This document shows, piece after piece, positions 1-7,086 of a DNA stretch of 24,341 nt (positions are counted from its first letter, which is position 1; every line of letters begins with the position of its first letter). The DNA is taken from positions 13,422-37,762 of the forward strand of contig DFDI01000102.1 in NCBI GenBank assembly GCA_002367635.1, written 5' to 3'. The notes under the pieces are model-generated. The model did no database searches. It saw nothing but the letters and a program-made list of their open reading frames with translations, and was not told the origin of the DNA. Made by a program: the position numbers and the translations under genes. Origin of the DNA: Betaproteobacteria bacterium UBA3031 (lineage in GTDB: Bacteria > Pseudomonadota > Gammaproteobacteria > Burkholderiales > Eutrophovitaceae).

Positions 1-1392
1 CCAGAAGGCTTGAGTGCCGACGCTTGGTGCGTCGCAGCGCTAGGGATTTTAATGGCGGTTATGTGGGTTACGGAGGCGATACCGCTTCCTGCCACCGCTT
101 TGCTACCCATCCCATTAGTTCCCTTGTTGGGAGTTTCTTCGGTTAAAGAGACAGTTGTTTCTTATTCGCATCCAGTCATCTTTCTATTTATGGGTGGATT
201 CATAGTAGCTCTAGCAATGGAGCGTTGGAAGTTACACCAAAGAATTGCACTTTTTGTATTACAGTTGAGCGGGGATCGACCAGCATTCTTGGTTGGTGGT
301 TTTTTATCTGTCAGTGCCTTTTTAAGCATGTGGGTTTCCAATACGGCGACGACTTTAATGATGTTGCCTATTGCGGTATCCGTAATAGGCACCCTTAAGT
401 CGAATAGAGGAGATGGAGTCCAAGGAGATTCATTAGCCAAAGCTTTAATGTTGTCGTTGGCCTACGGGGCATCTGCTGGAGGAATGGCAACTTTAGTTGG
501 TACGCCACCCAACGCATTTTTCGCCGGTTTCGTCAAACAAACATACGGGATCGAAGTGGGTTTTTTAGATTGGATGGCAGTCGCGTTACCTCTTTCAGTG
601 CTGATGCTAATCATGGCATGGTTATTGTTGACTAAAATCATTTTCAATGTAGGTCGAGATAGAATTGTGGGTATCAGTGCGGCTATTGACCGACAAGTTC
701 AGGCGCAAGGCAAGCTATCTCTCGGGGAATTTTTAGTCGGGATCGTTTTCATTACATTGGCTACATTGTGGATATTGCGCCCATGGATTAATACGATTTT
801 TCAGAGTCCAGCCTTATCCGACACGGTGATTGCCATGGCGGTCGGATTATCAACATTTTTCATTCCTGTCGATTGGAAGAAAGGTATTTTCCTCATGGAT
901 TGGGAGTGGGGCAAAAAAATCCCTTTCGGAATTTTATTGTTATTTGGTGGAGGATTGACTCTGGCATCTTTGATTGAGAAAACAGGGCTGTCTCACTGGA
1001 TTGGCCAACAACTCGTGAGTTTAGAAATGTTTCCGACCCTGGTGATTGTTTTAGCGATGGTCTTATTGTTGGTGTTGCTTACGGAGTTGACTTCAAATAC
1101 AGCGACTACGGCAGCGTTTTTACCTGTTGTCGGTGCCTTGGCTATCACCTTGGGAGAACACCCTCTAATGTTTGTTATTCCGGCAACTCTAGCTGCTAGC
1201 TGTGCATTTATGTTGCCAGTCGCTACCCCACCAAACGCAATTGTGTTCTCGGCGGGTTATCTGGTACAAAAAGATATGACAAGAGCTGGATTTGGTTTGA
1301 ATATTATTGGGGTGATTCTTGTAACGCTGGTTGCATACACGTTGATGTTGTGGGTCTTCGCTATTGAGCCTGGGGTGTCACCACCTTTTTGA
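1..1392 (+). CDS. SLC13/DASS-family sodium:dicarboxylate or sulfate symporter (5' partial)
   Basis: Inner-membrane secondary transporter of the divalent anion:Na+ symporter (DASS, SLC13/CitT) family, which imports C4-dicarboxylates, citrate or sulfate with sodium. The reading frame is open from base 1 (fragment begins P-E-G-L-S), so the true start lies upstream and the N terminus is missing; the TTG at 10 is not a credible start. The hallmark inverted-repeat signatures are both present: SNTATT at fragment residues about 113-118 with TPPN at about 168-171, and a second SNTATT at about 365-370 with TPPN at about 409-412. These form the sodium and carboxylate sites in characterised members. Hydrophobic segments run throughout. 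The stop codon abuts the stop codon of the convergent gene on the other strand, with no spacer and no terminator. The substrate cannot be set from sequence alone. Confidence 0.9.
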   Translation, partial: PEGLSADAWCVAALGILMAVMWVTEAIPLPATALLPIPLVPLLGVSSVKETVVSYSHPVIFLFMGGFIVALAMERWKLHQRIALFVLQLSGDRPAFLVGGFLSVSAFLSMWVSNTATTLMMLPIAVSVIGTLKSNRGDGVQGDSLAKALMLSLAYGASAGGMATLVGTPPNAFFAGFVKQTYGIEVGFLDWMAVALPLSVLMLIMAWLLLTKIIFNVGRDRIVGISAAIDRQVQAQGKLSLGEFLVGIVFITLATLWILRPWINTIFQSPALSDTVIAMAVGLSTFFIPVDWKKGIFLMDWEWGKKIPFGILLLFGGGLTLASLIEKTGLSHWIGQQLVSLEMFPTLVIVLAMVLLLVLLTELTSNTATTAAFLPVVGALAITLGEHPLMFVIPATLAASCAFMLPVATPPNAIVFSAGYLVQKDMTRAGFGLNIIGVILVTLVAYTLMLWVFAIEPGVSPPF

Positions 1393-2289
1393 TTATTTTC
1401 TCTCAGATGTTTTTTTATCTAGATCGTTAAGGCTTAGTGCTACTCGAAATCCGAGATCGATATGTTTGGCGCCATAAAATTTGTAACGTTCGGCGGTCCT
1501 AAGATAGTAAGGTTGATTGGTTAGCCAGGAGCCGCCTCGATAGGCGCGTTGCTCACAATCTCCATCCGTGAAGGGTCGCCCATCAAGTGAACCACGACTG
1601 TGTCGCCAATTCGGATTGAGGCAGTCTTCTACCCACTCCCATACATTTCCGAGCATATCGAAGACGCCAAATTGATTGGGTTTATAGGAACCCACATCGG
1701 ACAAACTCGGTTTGCCGTCTGAGCAGGGTAGTGTGCGCCATCCGAACTCATATTCCTGTTCGGCAGTTTTATCGTAACCATTACCATACTCACAAGTTTG
1801 TTCAGGTGGGATACCAAAGAATCGAGTTCGCTTGGTGCCAGATTGAGCGGCATATTCCCACTCTGCTTCGGACGGCAAACGGTATGCTTTCCGAGTCTTT
1901 TCTCGCAACCACCGGATATACACTTGTGTATCGTCCCAAGACACGTTCATGACTGGTTGGTTACCCCTTCCATAGCCTTCATCGTCGATCGAAGGGCAAG
2001 CAGCATCCTGAACGCAAATTTCCCACTGCGCGAATGTGATCTCTAATTGACTGATGCTAAAGGGTTGCTCAAAGATGATGTCTAGAACATAACCTTCGTT
2101 GTAAGGGCTTCCGAACTCGTTCGGAGGGGAGCCAAATCCGTAAGGTCCAGCAGGGATGACGATCATCTTAGGGCAGGAGTCGCAGTCCTGAAAGATGTTT
2201 CCCGATTCCGATTGCGCAACCACGTGGGAGCTAACCATTATGATGCTTGCTCCGAGCGCTAAGGCACATATATTTTGGAGTCTGAACAT
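1393..2289 (-). CDS. Secreted FGE-sulfatase (SUMF1) domain protein, paralogue 2
   Basis: 298 residues: a signal peptide (cleavage likely after V-V-A, about residue 25) and then a formylglycine-generating-enzyme-sulfatase fold. Typical landmarks are MIVIPAGPYGFGSP near 42-55, MNVSWDD near 114-120, RLPSEAEWEYAA near 137-148, LGNVWEWVEDC near 213-223, RAYRGGSW near 248-255 and DLGFRVALS near 278-286. The C-terminal stretch where true FGE has its two catalytic cysteines reads T-N-Q-P-Y-Y-L-R here, with no cysteine, so sulfatase activation is unlikely. About seven other Cys (36, 39, 92, 98, 166, 189, 223, 245) are mostly shared with the neighbouring paralogue and would suit disulfides in an exported protein. 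Start and upstream stop overlap as TAATG at 2287-2291, so translation is probably coupled to the gene before it. Function unknown; the fold is also used for ligand binding and other redox roles. Confidence 0.85.
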   Translation of the reverse strand: MFRLQNICALALGASIIMVSSHVVAQSESGNIFQDCDSCPKMIVIPAGPYGFGSPPNEFGSPYNEGYVLDIIFEQPFSISQLEITFAQWEICVQDAACPSIDDEGYGRGNQPVMNVSWDDTQVYIRWLREKTRKAYRLPSEAEWEYAAQSGTKRTRFFGIPPEQTCEYGNGYDKTAEQEYEFGWRTLPCSDGKPSLSDVGSYKPNQFGVFDMLGNVWEWVEDCLNPNWRHSRGSLDGRPFTDGDCEQRAYRGGSWLTNQPYYLRTAERYKFYGAKHIDLGFRVALSLNDLDKKTSERK

Positions 2290-3158
2290 TATGGGTGACT
2301 CAAGCTTAATGCGATTCGAAAACCCAGATCTATTTCTCGAGCACCTAGATATTTATATCTGTCAGGTATTTGTAAATATTTAGGTGGGTGATTAAGCCAA
2401 GAACCGCCTCGATAGGCACGTTGCGCGCAATGACCATTAACGCGAGCTGAAGCATCGGTTGGGGCATTACGCCACAAGATTGCTTGGCAATCCTCAGTCC
2501 ATTCCCAGACATTGCCTAACGTATCATAAAGTCCAAAATGGTTTGGTTTAAATGAGCCTATGGGCGCAGAGAAGTTGAAACCATCGTCACAGGGTAATGC
2601 TTCCAATCCGTAATCGAGGGTCCGTTGTGCGGTTTGGTCATAAAGATTTCCAAATTCACATACTTGTGTTGGTGTTAAGCCAAAAAATCGAGCTCGATTA
2701 CTACCTCCTGTTGCGACGTACTCCCACTCAGCTTCAGTGAGTAGCCTATAGGGTTTTCTGGTCTTTTTAGATAACCATTTGGTGTATTCCAGTGTTTCTT
2801 GCCAGGAAACATTCACTACTGGGTGATTCTCTTTGCTCCAGTCGTCTCGTTTCGCAATGGGACATTGCTCGTCGATGACGCAGGCTTCCCACTGTTGGTA
2901 GGTGATTTCAAATTTACCTACAGCGAACGGTTCTGAGATTAATACGGGGCGCAATTCACCTTCACTATAGGGACGTCCTTGGTCAACCGGCGGCGCTCCC
3001 ATACTGAAAGATCCAGAGGGAATCACGACCATGACGGGACACTGATCGCAGTCTTCGAATTCATCACCAGGACGGTAAGTCTCATCAGATAAAACCGGAT
3101 TTATGAACAGGATCCATAAGCCGAACAGCGCATATGCAGATGATTTGGTGATGAACAT
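2289..3158 (-). CDS. Secreted FGE-sulfatase (SUMF1) domain protein, paralogue 1
   Basis: 289 residues, first gene of a two-gene minus-strand unit. The N-terminal hydrophobic stretch (to about residue 24, before DETYRPGD) looks like a signal peptide. The domain has the same order of landmarks as its neighbour: D-C-D-Q-C-P-V-M-V-V-I-P, VVNVSWQET, EAEWEYVATGG, LGNVWEWTEDC, RAYRGGSWLNHPPKYL and DLGFRIALSLS. The FGE catalytic cysteine positions are again non-cysteine (L-N-H-P-P-K-Y-L). Most other cysteines match the partner, showing a tandem duplication that has diverged substantially at protein level. The divergent gene starts about 80 bases away on the plus strand, so the promoter should lie in 3159-3239. 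Role unknown; an exported or periplasmic location is inferred from the signal sequence. Confidence 0.84.
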   Translation of the reverse strand: MFITKSSAYALFGLWILFINPVLSDETYRPGDEFEDCDQCPVMVVIPSGSFSMGAPPVDQGRPYSEGELRPVLISEPFAVGKFEITYQQWEACVIDEQCPIAKRDDWSKENHPVVNVSWQETLEYTKWLSKKTRKPYRLLTEAEWEYVATGGSNRARFFGLTPTQVCEFGNLYDQTAQRTLDYGLEALPCDDGFNFSAPIGSFKPNHFGLYDTLGNVWEWTEDCQAILWRNAPTDASARVNGHCAQRAYRGGSWLNHPPKYLQIPDRYKYLGAREIDLGFRIALSLSHP

Positions 3159-3239
3159 TAATGTAAGTTACGTATGAATTTTTTGATGGGGTATATTATT
3201 CTAAAATTAGAGATTCATGTCATCTTAGGAGGTCACATT
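3159..3239. promoter_or_regulatory. Divergent intergenic region between SUMF1-like pair and ABM-domain gene
   Basis: 81 bases separating two divergently read genes, so it should hold promoters for both. It is AT-rich, with a TATTAT at 3194-3199 and a TAAAAT at 3202-3207 that could serve as -10 elements for the rightward gene. No convincing -35 box is found at standard spacing from either. Placement is inferred from gene layout only. Confidence 0.35.
3227..3233 (+). promoter_or_regulatory. Strong Shine-Dalgarno AGGAGGT fixing the start of the ABM-domain gene
   Basis: AGGAGGT lies six bases before the ATG at 3240. The longer in-frame ATG at 3174 has no such site, and its extra 22 residues are not typical of this family, so 3240 is taken as the start. 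Confidence 0.8.
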
Positions 3240-3548
3240 ATGATTCATGTTGTAGCTATTATTAAAGCCAAGCTTGGGAAAAGAGACGCTATTCTTTCTG
3301 TTGCCAGGGAGAACGTAACAACTGTTAGGCAAGAGGATGGGTGCGTTGAGTATATTCTAGTCGTAGACGCAGAGTTTGGTGCGTTTCAAACCAAATTTGG
3401 AGAGGACACCTTTTTGGTTATTGAAAAGTGGCGTGATGAGGCTGCATTAAAGGCCCATGCGGTAGCACCTCACATGTTGAGTTATGGTCAAAAAGTTAAA
3501 GATTGGATTGAATCTAGAGTGATTCGCGTTCTGGATCCTTTAGCTTAA
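3240..3548 (+). CDS. Antibiotic biosynthesis monooxygenase (ABM) domain protein, YgiN-like
   Basis: 102 residues from the ATG chosen by the strong ribosome binding site. The sequence follows the ABM dimeric alpha-beta barrel: an opening strand MIHVVAIIKAKLGKRDAI, a conserved E-D-G-C-V-E-Y segment near residue 33, then LVIEKWRDEAALKAHAVAPHM near 60-80. This matches quinol monooxygenase or heme-degrading-like ABM proteins, where the W-x-x-x-x-A-x-x-x-H element is characteristic. Small ABM proteins work as dimers in the cytoplasm, and several oxidise quinols or polyketides without a cofactor; no substrate can be assigned here. The next gene begins 13 bases downstream on the same strand, so the two probably share a transcript. 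Confidence 0.8.
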   Translation: MIHVVAIIKAKLGKRDAILSVARENVTTVRQEDGCVEYILVVDAEFGAFQTKFGEDTFLVIEKWRDEAALKAHAVAPHMLSYGQKVKDWIESRVIRVLDPLA

Positions 3549-3561
3549 TTATCGAAACGTA

Positions 3562-4401
3562 ATGCTCTATTTCGCCTATGGCTCTAATCTTGATGATGAA
3601 GATTGGGGGAATTTTTGTATTAAGAATTCTCTGCCAGCTGACTGCATTAATCCTATTGGTCCGGCGTTCTTGCCTGATCATGAACTAGCATTCGATGTTT
3701 TTTCACAAACTCGTGGTGGTGGCGCCTTAAATATAAAGGCGCGATTGGGTGGATATGTTTGTGGTGCTTTATTCGAGGTCGGAGATCTTGGTTGGCAGGC
3801 GCTTGATTTAAAGGAGGGTGTATCCGACCGTGTTTATCAAAGAGTTAGTAAGCACATATTACAGCCCGACGGCACTCTTGTTTTAGCGTTGACGTATGAG
3901 GTTACGCCTCAGAGTCAGTGTCATTTCGTCGAGCCAACCCCAGCTTACTTTGAGGCAGTTAAGCGTGGCTTAATGCGATTTAATTTTTCAGACCTTCACC
4001 TGATTCAGGCAGCAGTTGGTGCACGGTTCCCAGATTCAACGGTTGGTGTTTTTGTTTACGGAACAATTTTGAGCGACGAGTGCCGGCACTGGGTAATAGA
4101 ATCGTTAAATGTTTTGCAGTCTAAAGATGCTGCAGTACGCGGTTCGTTGCTTGCGACGGAGTTTGCCTATCAGATGCTCCACCTTTCTGGGGCAGACAGT
4201 GCTCAAGACTTTTCGGGCGAATTGATTTTTCCCTCCGATCTGTCTGCGGCGATTAGGCGACTGGATAAGGTGGAAGGATTTTCGAGTTTTGGTTCGGCTG
4301 TCAACGATTATGACCGAGTTTTGGTTACCGTAACCCCCAGAGGAGAAGATCTGATTCGGGCTTGGTGTTATGTTGCGGGAGACAGGGTAAAAAATACCTG
4401 A
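3562..4401 (+). CDS. Tandem gamma-glutamylcyclotransferase-like (GGCT/AIG2) two-domain fusion
   Basis: 279 residues containing two GGCT/AIG2-type folds in one chain. Domain 1 (about 1-125) begins LYFAYGSNL, the classic phosphate-loop-like YGSN motif at residues 6-9, with an L-D-x-K-E-G element giving a candidate catalytic Glu at 85. Domain 2 (about 160-275) begins GVFVYGTIL (YGT at 166-168) and has L-D-K-V-E-G with Glu 238, then a Tyr-Asp-Arg at 250-252. Family members cleave gamma-glutamyl amino acids or glutathione-derived peptides to 5-oxoproline, or remove gamma-glutamylamine crosslinks. Usual proteins are single-domain, 110-190 residues. Both domains keep the two hallmark elements, so neither looks obviously dead. 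It likely forms an operon with the ABM gene; glutathione biosynthesis (gshA) is about 4 kb away on the other strand. Substrate unknown. Confidence 0.8.
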   Translation: MLYFAYGSNLDDEDWGNFCIKNSLPADCINPIGPAFLPDHELAFDVFSQTRGGGALNIKARLGGYVCGALFEVGDLGWQALDLKEGVSDRVYQRVSKHILQPDGTLVLALTYEVTPQSQCHFVEPTPAYFEAVKRGLMRFNFSDLHLIQAAVGARFPDSTVGVFVYGTILSDECRHWVIESLNVLQSKDAAVRGSLLATEFAYQMLHLSGADSAQDFSGELIFPSDLSAAIRRLDKVEGFSSFGSAVNDYDRVLVTVTPRGEDLIRAWCYVAGDRVKNT

Positions 4402-4418
4402 CTGATTGATGCCCATGC

Positions 4419-5213
4419 TTAATTGATCTGATTTACGATGCCTCCCTCTACCCTAAGCGCGGCTCCGGTAGTTAGGGCTGAGAGCGGACTACACAGGTAG
4501 ACCGCTAACGGAGCCACCTCCTTGGCTTCAGCAAATCTTTTAATGATTGATGTGGGGCGGAATTTCTCAAAAAATTCTTGTTCCAGTTGTTCGAGGCTGA
4601 TACCCCAGTCGTTAGCGCGTTCTCGTCTTTGTTGTTCTGTGGTATCGGTCCTGGTGGGTCCGGGTAGTAGCGCGTTCACCGTTACCCCGGTACCGCTGAG
4701 AGACATTGCGAGGCCGCGAGAAATGCTAAGTTGAGCGCTCTTGCTGAAACCATAGTGAATCATTTCCGGTGGAATCATTAGGCCCGATTCGCTGGAGATA
4801 AAAATGACTCGTCCCCATTCCTGGGTGACCATTTTCGGTGTGTAGAACCTGGTGAAACGTACCCCACTCATTACATTAATTTCAAATAATCGAGTCCAAT
4901 CCGTGTCGTCAATTTCGAAAAATTGTTTTCGTTCATATATACCTAAGTTGTTGATGAGGATATCAACTTTAGGCACTGCGTCAAATACACTTTGGCATCC
5001 ATCGGGTGTTGTACAGTCAGCGCTTATCCCTATGGGTTTAGTTTGTGAATTGATGGCTTTTATTTTTTCTACTGCGCTAGTTACTGTTTCTTGATACCTT
5101 CCTGTGATGACGACATCAACGCCTTCCTTTGCTAATGCTTCAGCAATGGCGTAACCAATGCCATAAGTTGATCCAGTGATGAGCGCTTTCTTGCCTTGAA
5201 GTTGCATATCCAT
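4419..5213 (-). CDS. Short-chain dehydrogenase/reductase (classical SDR)
   Basis: 264 residues, complete classical SDR. The cofactor motif TGSTYGIG is at 13-20, a TGR at the end of strand 2 (37-39) suggests NADP(H), NNLG is at 88-91, and the catalytic Ser lies in FISSESG near 140-141 with YGFSK giving Tyr154 and Lys158. The C-terminal G-A-A-L-R-V-E-G-G closure is present. The closest broad match is the 3-oxoacyl-ACP reductase/FabG-like oxidoreductase pool; the substrate is unknown. The first of two adjacent ATGs is preferred because GAGGAG lies about ten bases before it, against 16 for the second. It converges with the GGCT-like gene (17-base gap) and diverges from the QueD gene, so its promoter should lie in 5214-5357. 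Confidence 0.88.
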   Translation of the reverse strand: MDMQLQGKKALITGSTYGIGYAIAEALAKEGVDVVITGRYQETVTSAVEKIKAINSQTKPIGISADCTTPDGCQSVFDAVPKVDILINNLGIYERKQFFEIDDTDWTRLFEINVMSGVRFTRFYTPKMVTQEWGRVIFISSESGLMIPPEMIHYGFSKSAQLSISRGLAMSLSGTGVTVNALLPGPTRTDTTEQQRRERANDWGISLEQLEQEFFEKFRPTSIIKRFAEAKEVAPLAVYLCSPLSALTTGAALRVEGGIVNQIN

Positions 5214-5357
5214 GTCGCACGATCTCCTCGAAATTAAATACGTCTTTATCGTACACTAGCATCAGAGTAAAAGAGATGGGCATCAGAGGAATCAAAGGTG
5301 TTAGTTAATGACATTAATCCAATCGAAATTTTTTGATTGAGGTTGCAAGGTAAATCA
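5214..5357. promoter_or_regulatory. Divergent promoter region (SDR / queD) with direct repeats and a palindrome
   Basis: 144 bases between divergent genes. Visible structure: a nine-base direct repeat GCATCAGAG at 5259-5267 and 5280-5288, starts 21 bases apart (two helical turns); a symmetric element TTAATGACATTAA at 5305-5317; and an AT-rich imperfect hairpin at 5320-5339 just before the QueD start. Spacing and symmetry would suit protein binding sites, but none matches a regulator I can name. I see no recognisable preQ1 riboswitch. Confidence 0.35.
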
Positions 5358-6449
5358 ATGATTGAAAGAGTTTATGTAACGGCAAGTACTTCGTTTGAAG
5401 CAGCATGTCAGATTGATATATTTCCCGACGAACACAGGGCCAGAGGGTTGCACGGCCATAGTTATGAGTTGTCTGTTAGGGCAGCCATTGATGATTCTGA
5501 ATCGCTTGGCGGTGATGAGATCGAGATGACGCGTGAGACCTTGATGCGGGCATGTTCACCACTTGACTATAGCTATTTGAACGAGATAATTGAGGTTCCG
5601 ACCGATGAGAATATTGCAAGGTATGTTTGGGCGCGACTCAACCTTCCGAAGGTAAATGTTATTGGATTGCGTAGCCAACATGATGAGGGCGTGCATCTAG
5701 ATGCAGAAGGACGCGCACACGTATGGAGAAAATTTCGTTTTGAGTCCGCGCACAAACTACCTAACGTACCAGAGGGCCATAAATGTGGCCGGATGCATGG
5801 GCATGGGTTTGAGGTAATACTGCACGCACAAAGTTATCTTGAGGAATCTAATTTGGGTATTGATTATGATGAATTAGAGGTATGCTGGGGTGAGGTGCAT
5901 GGCGTGCTTAATCACAATTGTCTTAATGATATTCCTGGCCTTGAAAACCCGACAAGTGAGATGATTTCTTTCTGGTTGTGGAGTCGTTTAAAAGAAAAAT
6001 TGCCACAGTTGAGTTGGGTTACGGTCTATGAGACGGCAACAAGCGGTGCTCATTATAATGGTTCGATCTTTAGGATTTGGAAAGACTTCTCAATAGACAG
6101 CGCTATTCGACGTGAACGTGTGGGCTGTGACGATGAGCGTTTACGGATTCATGGTCATACATATTTGTGTCGGTTGCATTTAACGGCCCCTTTGGATCAA
6201 GTTTTGGGTTGGACTATAGATTATGGAGACATTAAAGAAAAATTTAGCCCTATATTTGCTGCGCTCGACCATCAACCTCTTTACGAGATTGCGGATTTGT
6301 CAGATAACGACCCATTAAGTATTGCGAGATGGATCAAAAAAAATAGCAGTAAATGCCTGCCAGAGCTTGAGCGAATTGATTTGTACGAGACTAGAGGTTG
6401 TGGCGTCACTATAGACTGGGGATCTTTGGGGCCAGCGCTGCCCATTTGA
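5358..6449 (+). CDS. queD: Three-domain QueD-type 6-carboxytetrahydropterin synthase fusion
   Basis: 363 residues, about three times the usual 120, built of three tandem T-fold QueD/PTPS domains. QueD turns dihydroneopterin triphosphate into 6-carboxy-tetrahydropterin for queuosine and other 7-deazapurines. The middle domain (about 123-240) is closest to E. coli QueD: zinc His132, His147 and His149, nucleophile Cys143, His186, NPTSE at 197-201 and Glu225, but Asn185 where Asp is expected. Domain 1 (about 3-118) has HGH at 32-34 and Asp70 but Cys17 for the first zinc His, Ala28 for the Cys and Tyr71 for the His. Domain 3 (about 241-357) keeps HGH 265-267, Asp304-His305 and Glu344 but has Ile250 and Arg261. 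The ATG at 5358 follows AAGG; an upstream in-frame TTG at 5337 lacks a site. QueE starts four bases after the stop. Confidence 0.88.
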   Translation: MIERVYVTASTSFEAACQIDIFPDEHRARGLHGHSYELSVRAAIDDSESLGGDEIEMTRETLMRACSPLDYSYLNEIIEVPTDENIARYVWARLNLPKVNVIGLRSQHDEGVHLDAEGRAHVWRKFRFESAHKLPNVPEGHKCGRMHGHGFEVILHAQSYLEESNLGIDYDELEVCWGEVHGVLNHNCLNDIPGLENPTSEMISFWLWSRLKEKLPQLSWVTVYETATSGAHYNGSIFRIWKDFSIDSAIRRERVGCDDERLRIHGHTYLCRLHLTAPLDQVLGWTIDYGDIKEKFSPIFAALDHQPLYEIADLSDNDPLSIARWIKKNSSKCLPELERIDLYETRGCGVTIDWGSLGPALPI

Positions 6450-6453
6450 CATT

Positions 6454-7086
6454 ATGTATTCAGTTAAGGAAATTTTTTATACGATACAAGGAGAGGGCGC
6501 TCAAAGTGGTCGGGCAGCTGTTTTTTGTCGATTCGCCGGTTGTAATTTGTGGTCGGGTCGTGAGGCAGATCGATTGTCGGCAGACTGTCAATTTTGTGAC
6601 ACCGATTTCGTGGGTACGGATGGCGTAAACGGCGGCAAATTTGTATCTCCTGAGGCATTGGTTGATAGAGTAGAGAGTCAGTGGCCATCGCCTAATCGCG
6701 TCCGTCGATACGTAGTGTGCACGGGGGGTGAACCATTACTGCAGCTTGATCACAACTTGATTCGAGAATTTCATAATAGGGGTTTTGAGGTTGCTGTTGA
6801 GACGAATGGTACGATACCTGTTCCCAAGGGCGTTGATTGGGTATGTGTGAGTCCCAAGGGGGCGGTGCCAGTTCAGGTAAAACAGGGCAATGAGCTAAAG
6901 CTGGTTTATCCTCAGACTGGTAATGATCCTGCGCAGTTTTTATCGTGGAATTTTGATCACTATTTCATACAGCCTAAGGACGGTCCTGATATTGTATTGA
7001 ATACTGAACTCTCAATTCAATTTTGCAAAGAGAATCCTAGTTGGCGATTAGGTCTGCAAATTCATAAAATGATTGGTGTGCCGTGA
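6454..7086 (+). CDS. queE: 7-carboxy-7-deazaguanine synthase QueE (radical SAM)
   Basis: 210 residues. QueE converts 6-carboxy-tetrahydropterin, the QueD product, to 7-carboxy-7-deazaguanine on the way to preQ0 and queuosine. The start MYSVKEIFYTIQGEG is typical. The three iron-sulfur cluster cysteines are C30, C45 and C48, giving the C-x14-C-x2-C spacing of one QueE subclass in place of the canonical radical-SAM C-x3-C-x2-C. The SAM-binding TGGEP is at 90-94, ETNGT at 116-120, SPKG at 133-136 and a C-terminal QPKDGP near 173-178. It begins four bases after the QueD stop without a clear ribosome binding site, so translation is probably coupled. Its last codons overlap the possible GTG start of the next gene. 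Confidence 0.95.
   Translation: MYSVKEIFYTIQGEGAQSGRAAVFCRFAGCNLWSGREADRLSADCQFCDTDFVGTDGVNGGKFVSPEALVDRVESQWPSPNRVRRYVVCTGGEPLLQLDHNLIREFHNRGFEVAVETNGTIPVPKGVDWVCVSPKGAVPVQVKQGNELKLVYPQTGNDPAQFLSWNFDHYFIQPKDGPDIVLNTELSIQFCKENPSWRLGLQIHKMIGVP

Noticed and set aside
1393..3158. True formylglycine-generating enzymes (sulfatase maturation)
   Set aside because: Catalytic cysteines are absent in both paralogues and there is no sulfatase nearby.
4105..4416. 103-codon frame antisense to the GGCT-like gene
   Set aside because: Lies opposite the well-supported second GGCT domain and has no family resemblance or start signal.
5280..5357. preQ1 riboswitch upstream of queD
   Set aside because: Only an AT-rich imperfect hairpin is visible; the compact stem with C-rich loop and A-rich tail of preQ1 aptamers is not found.
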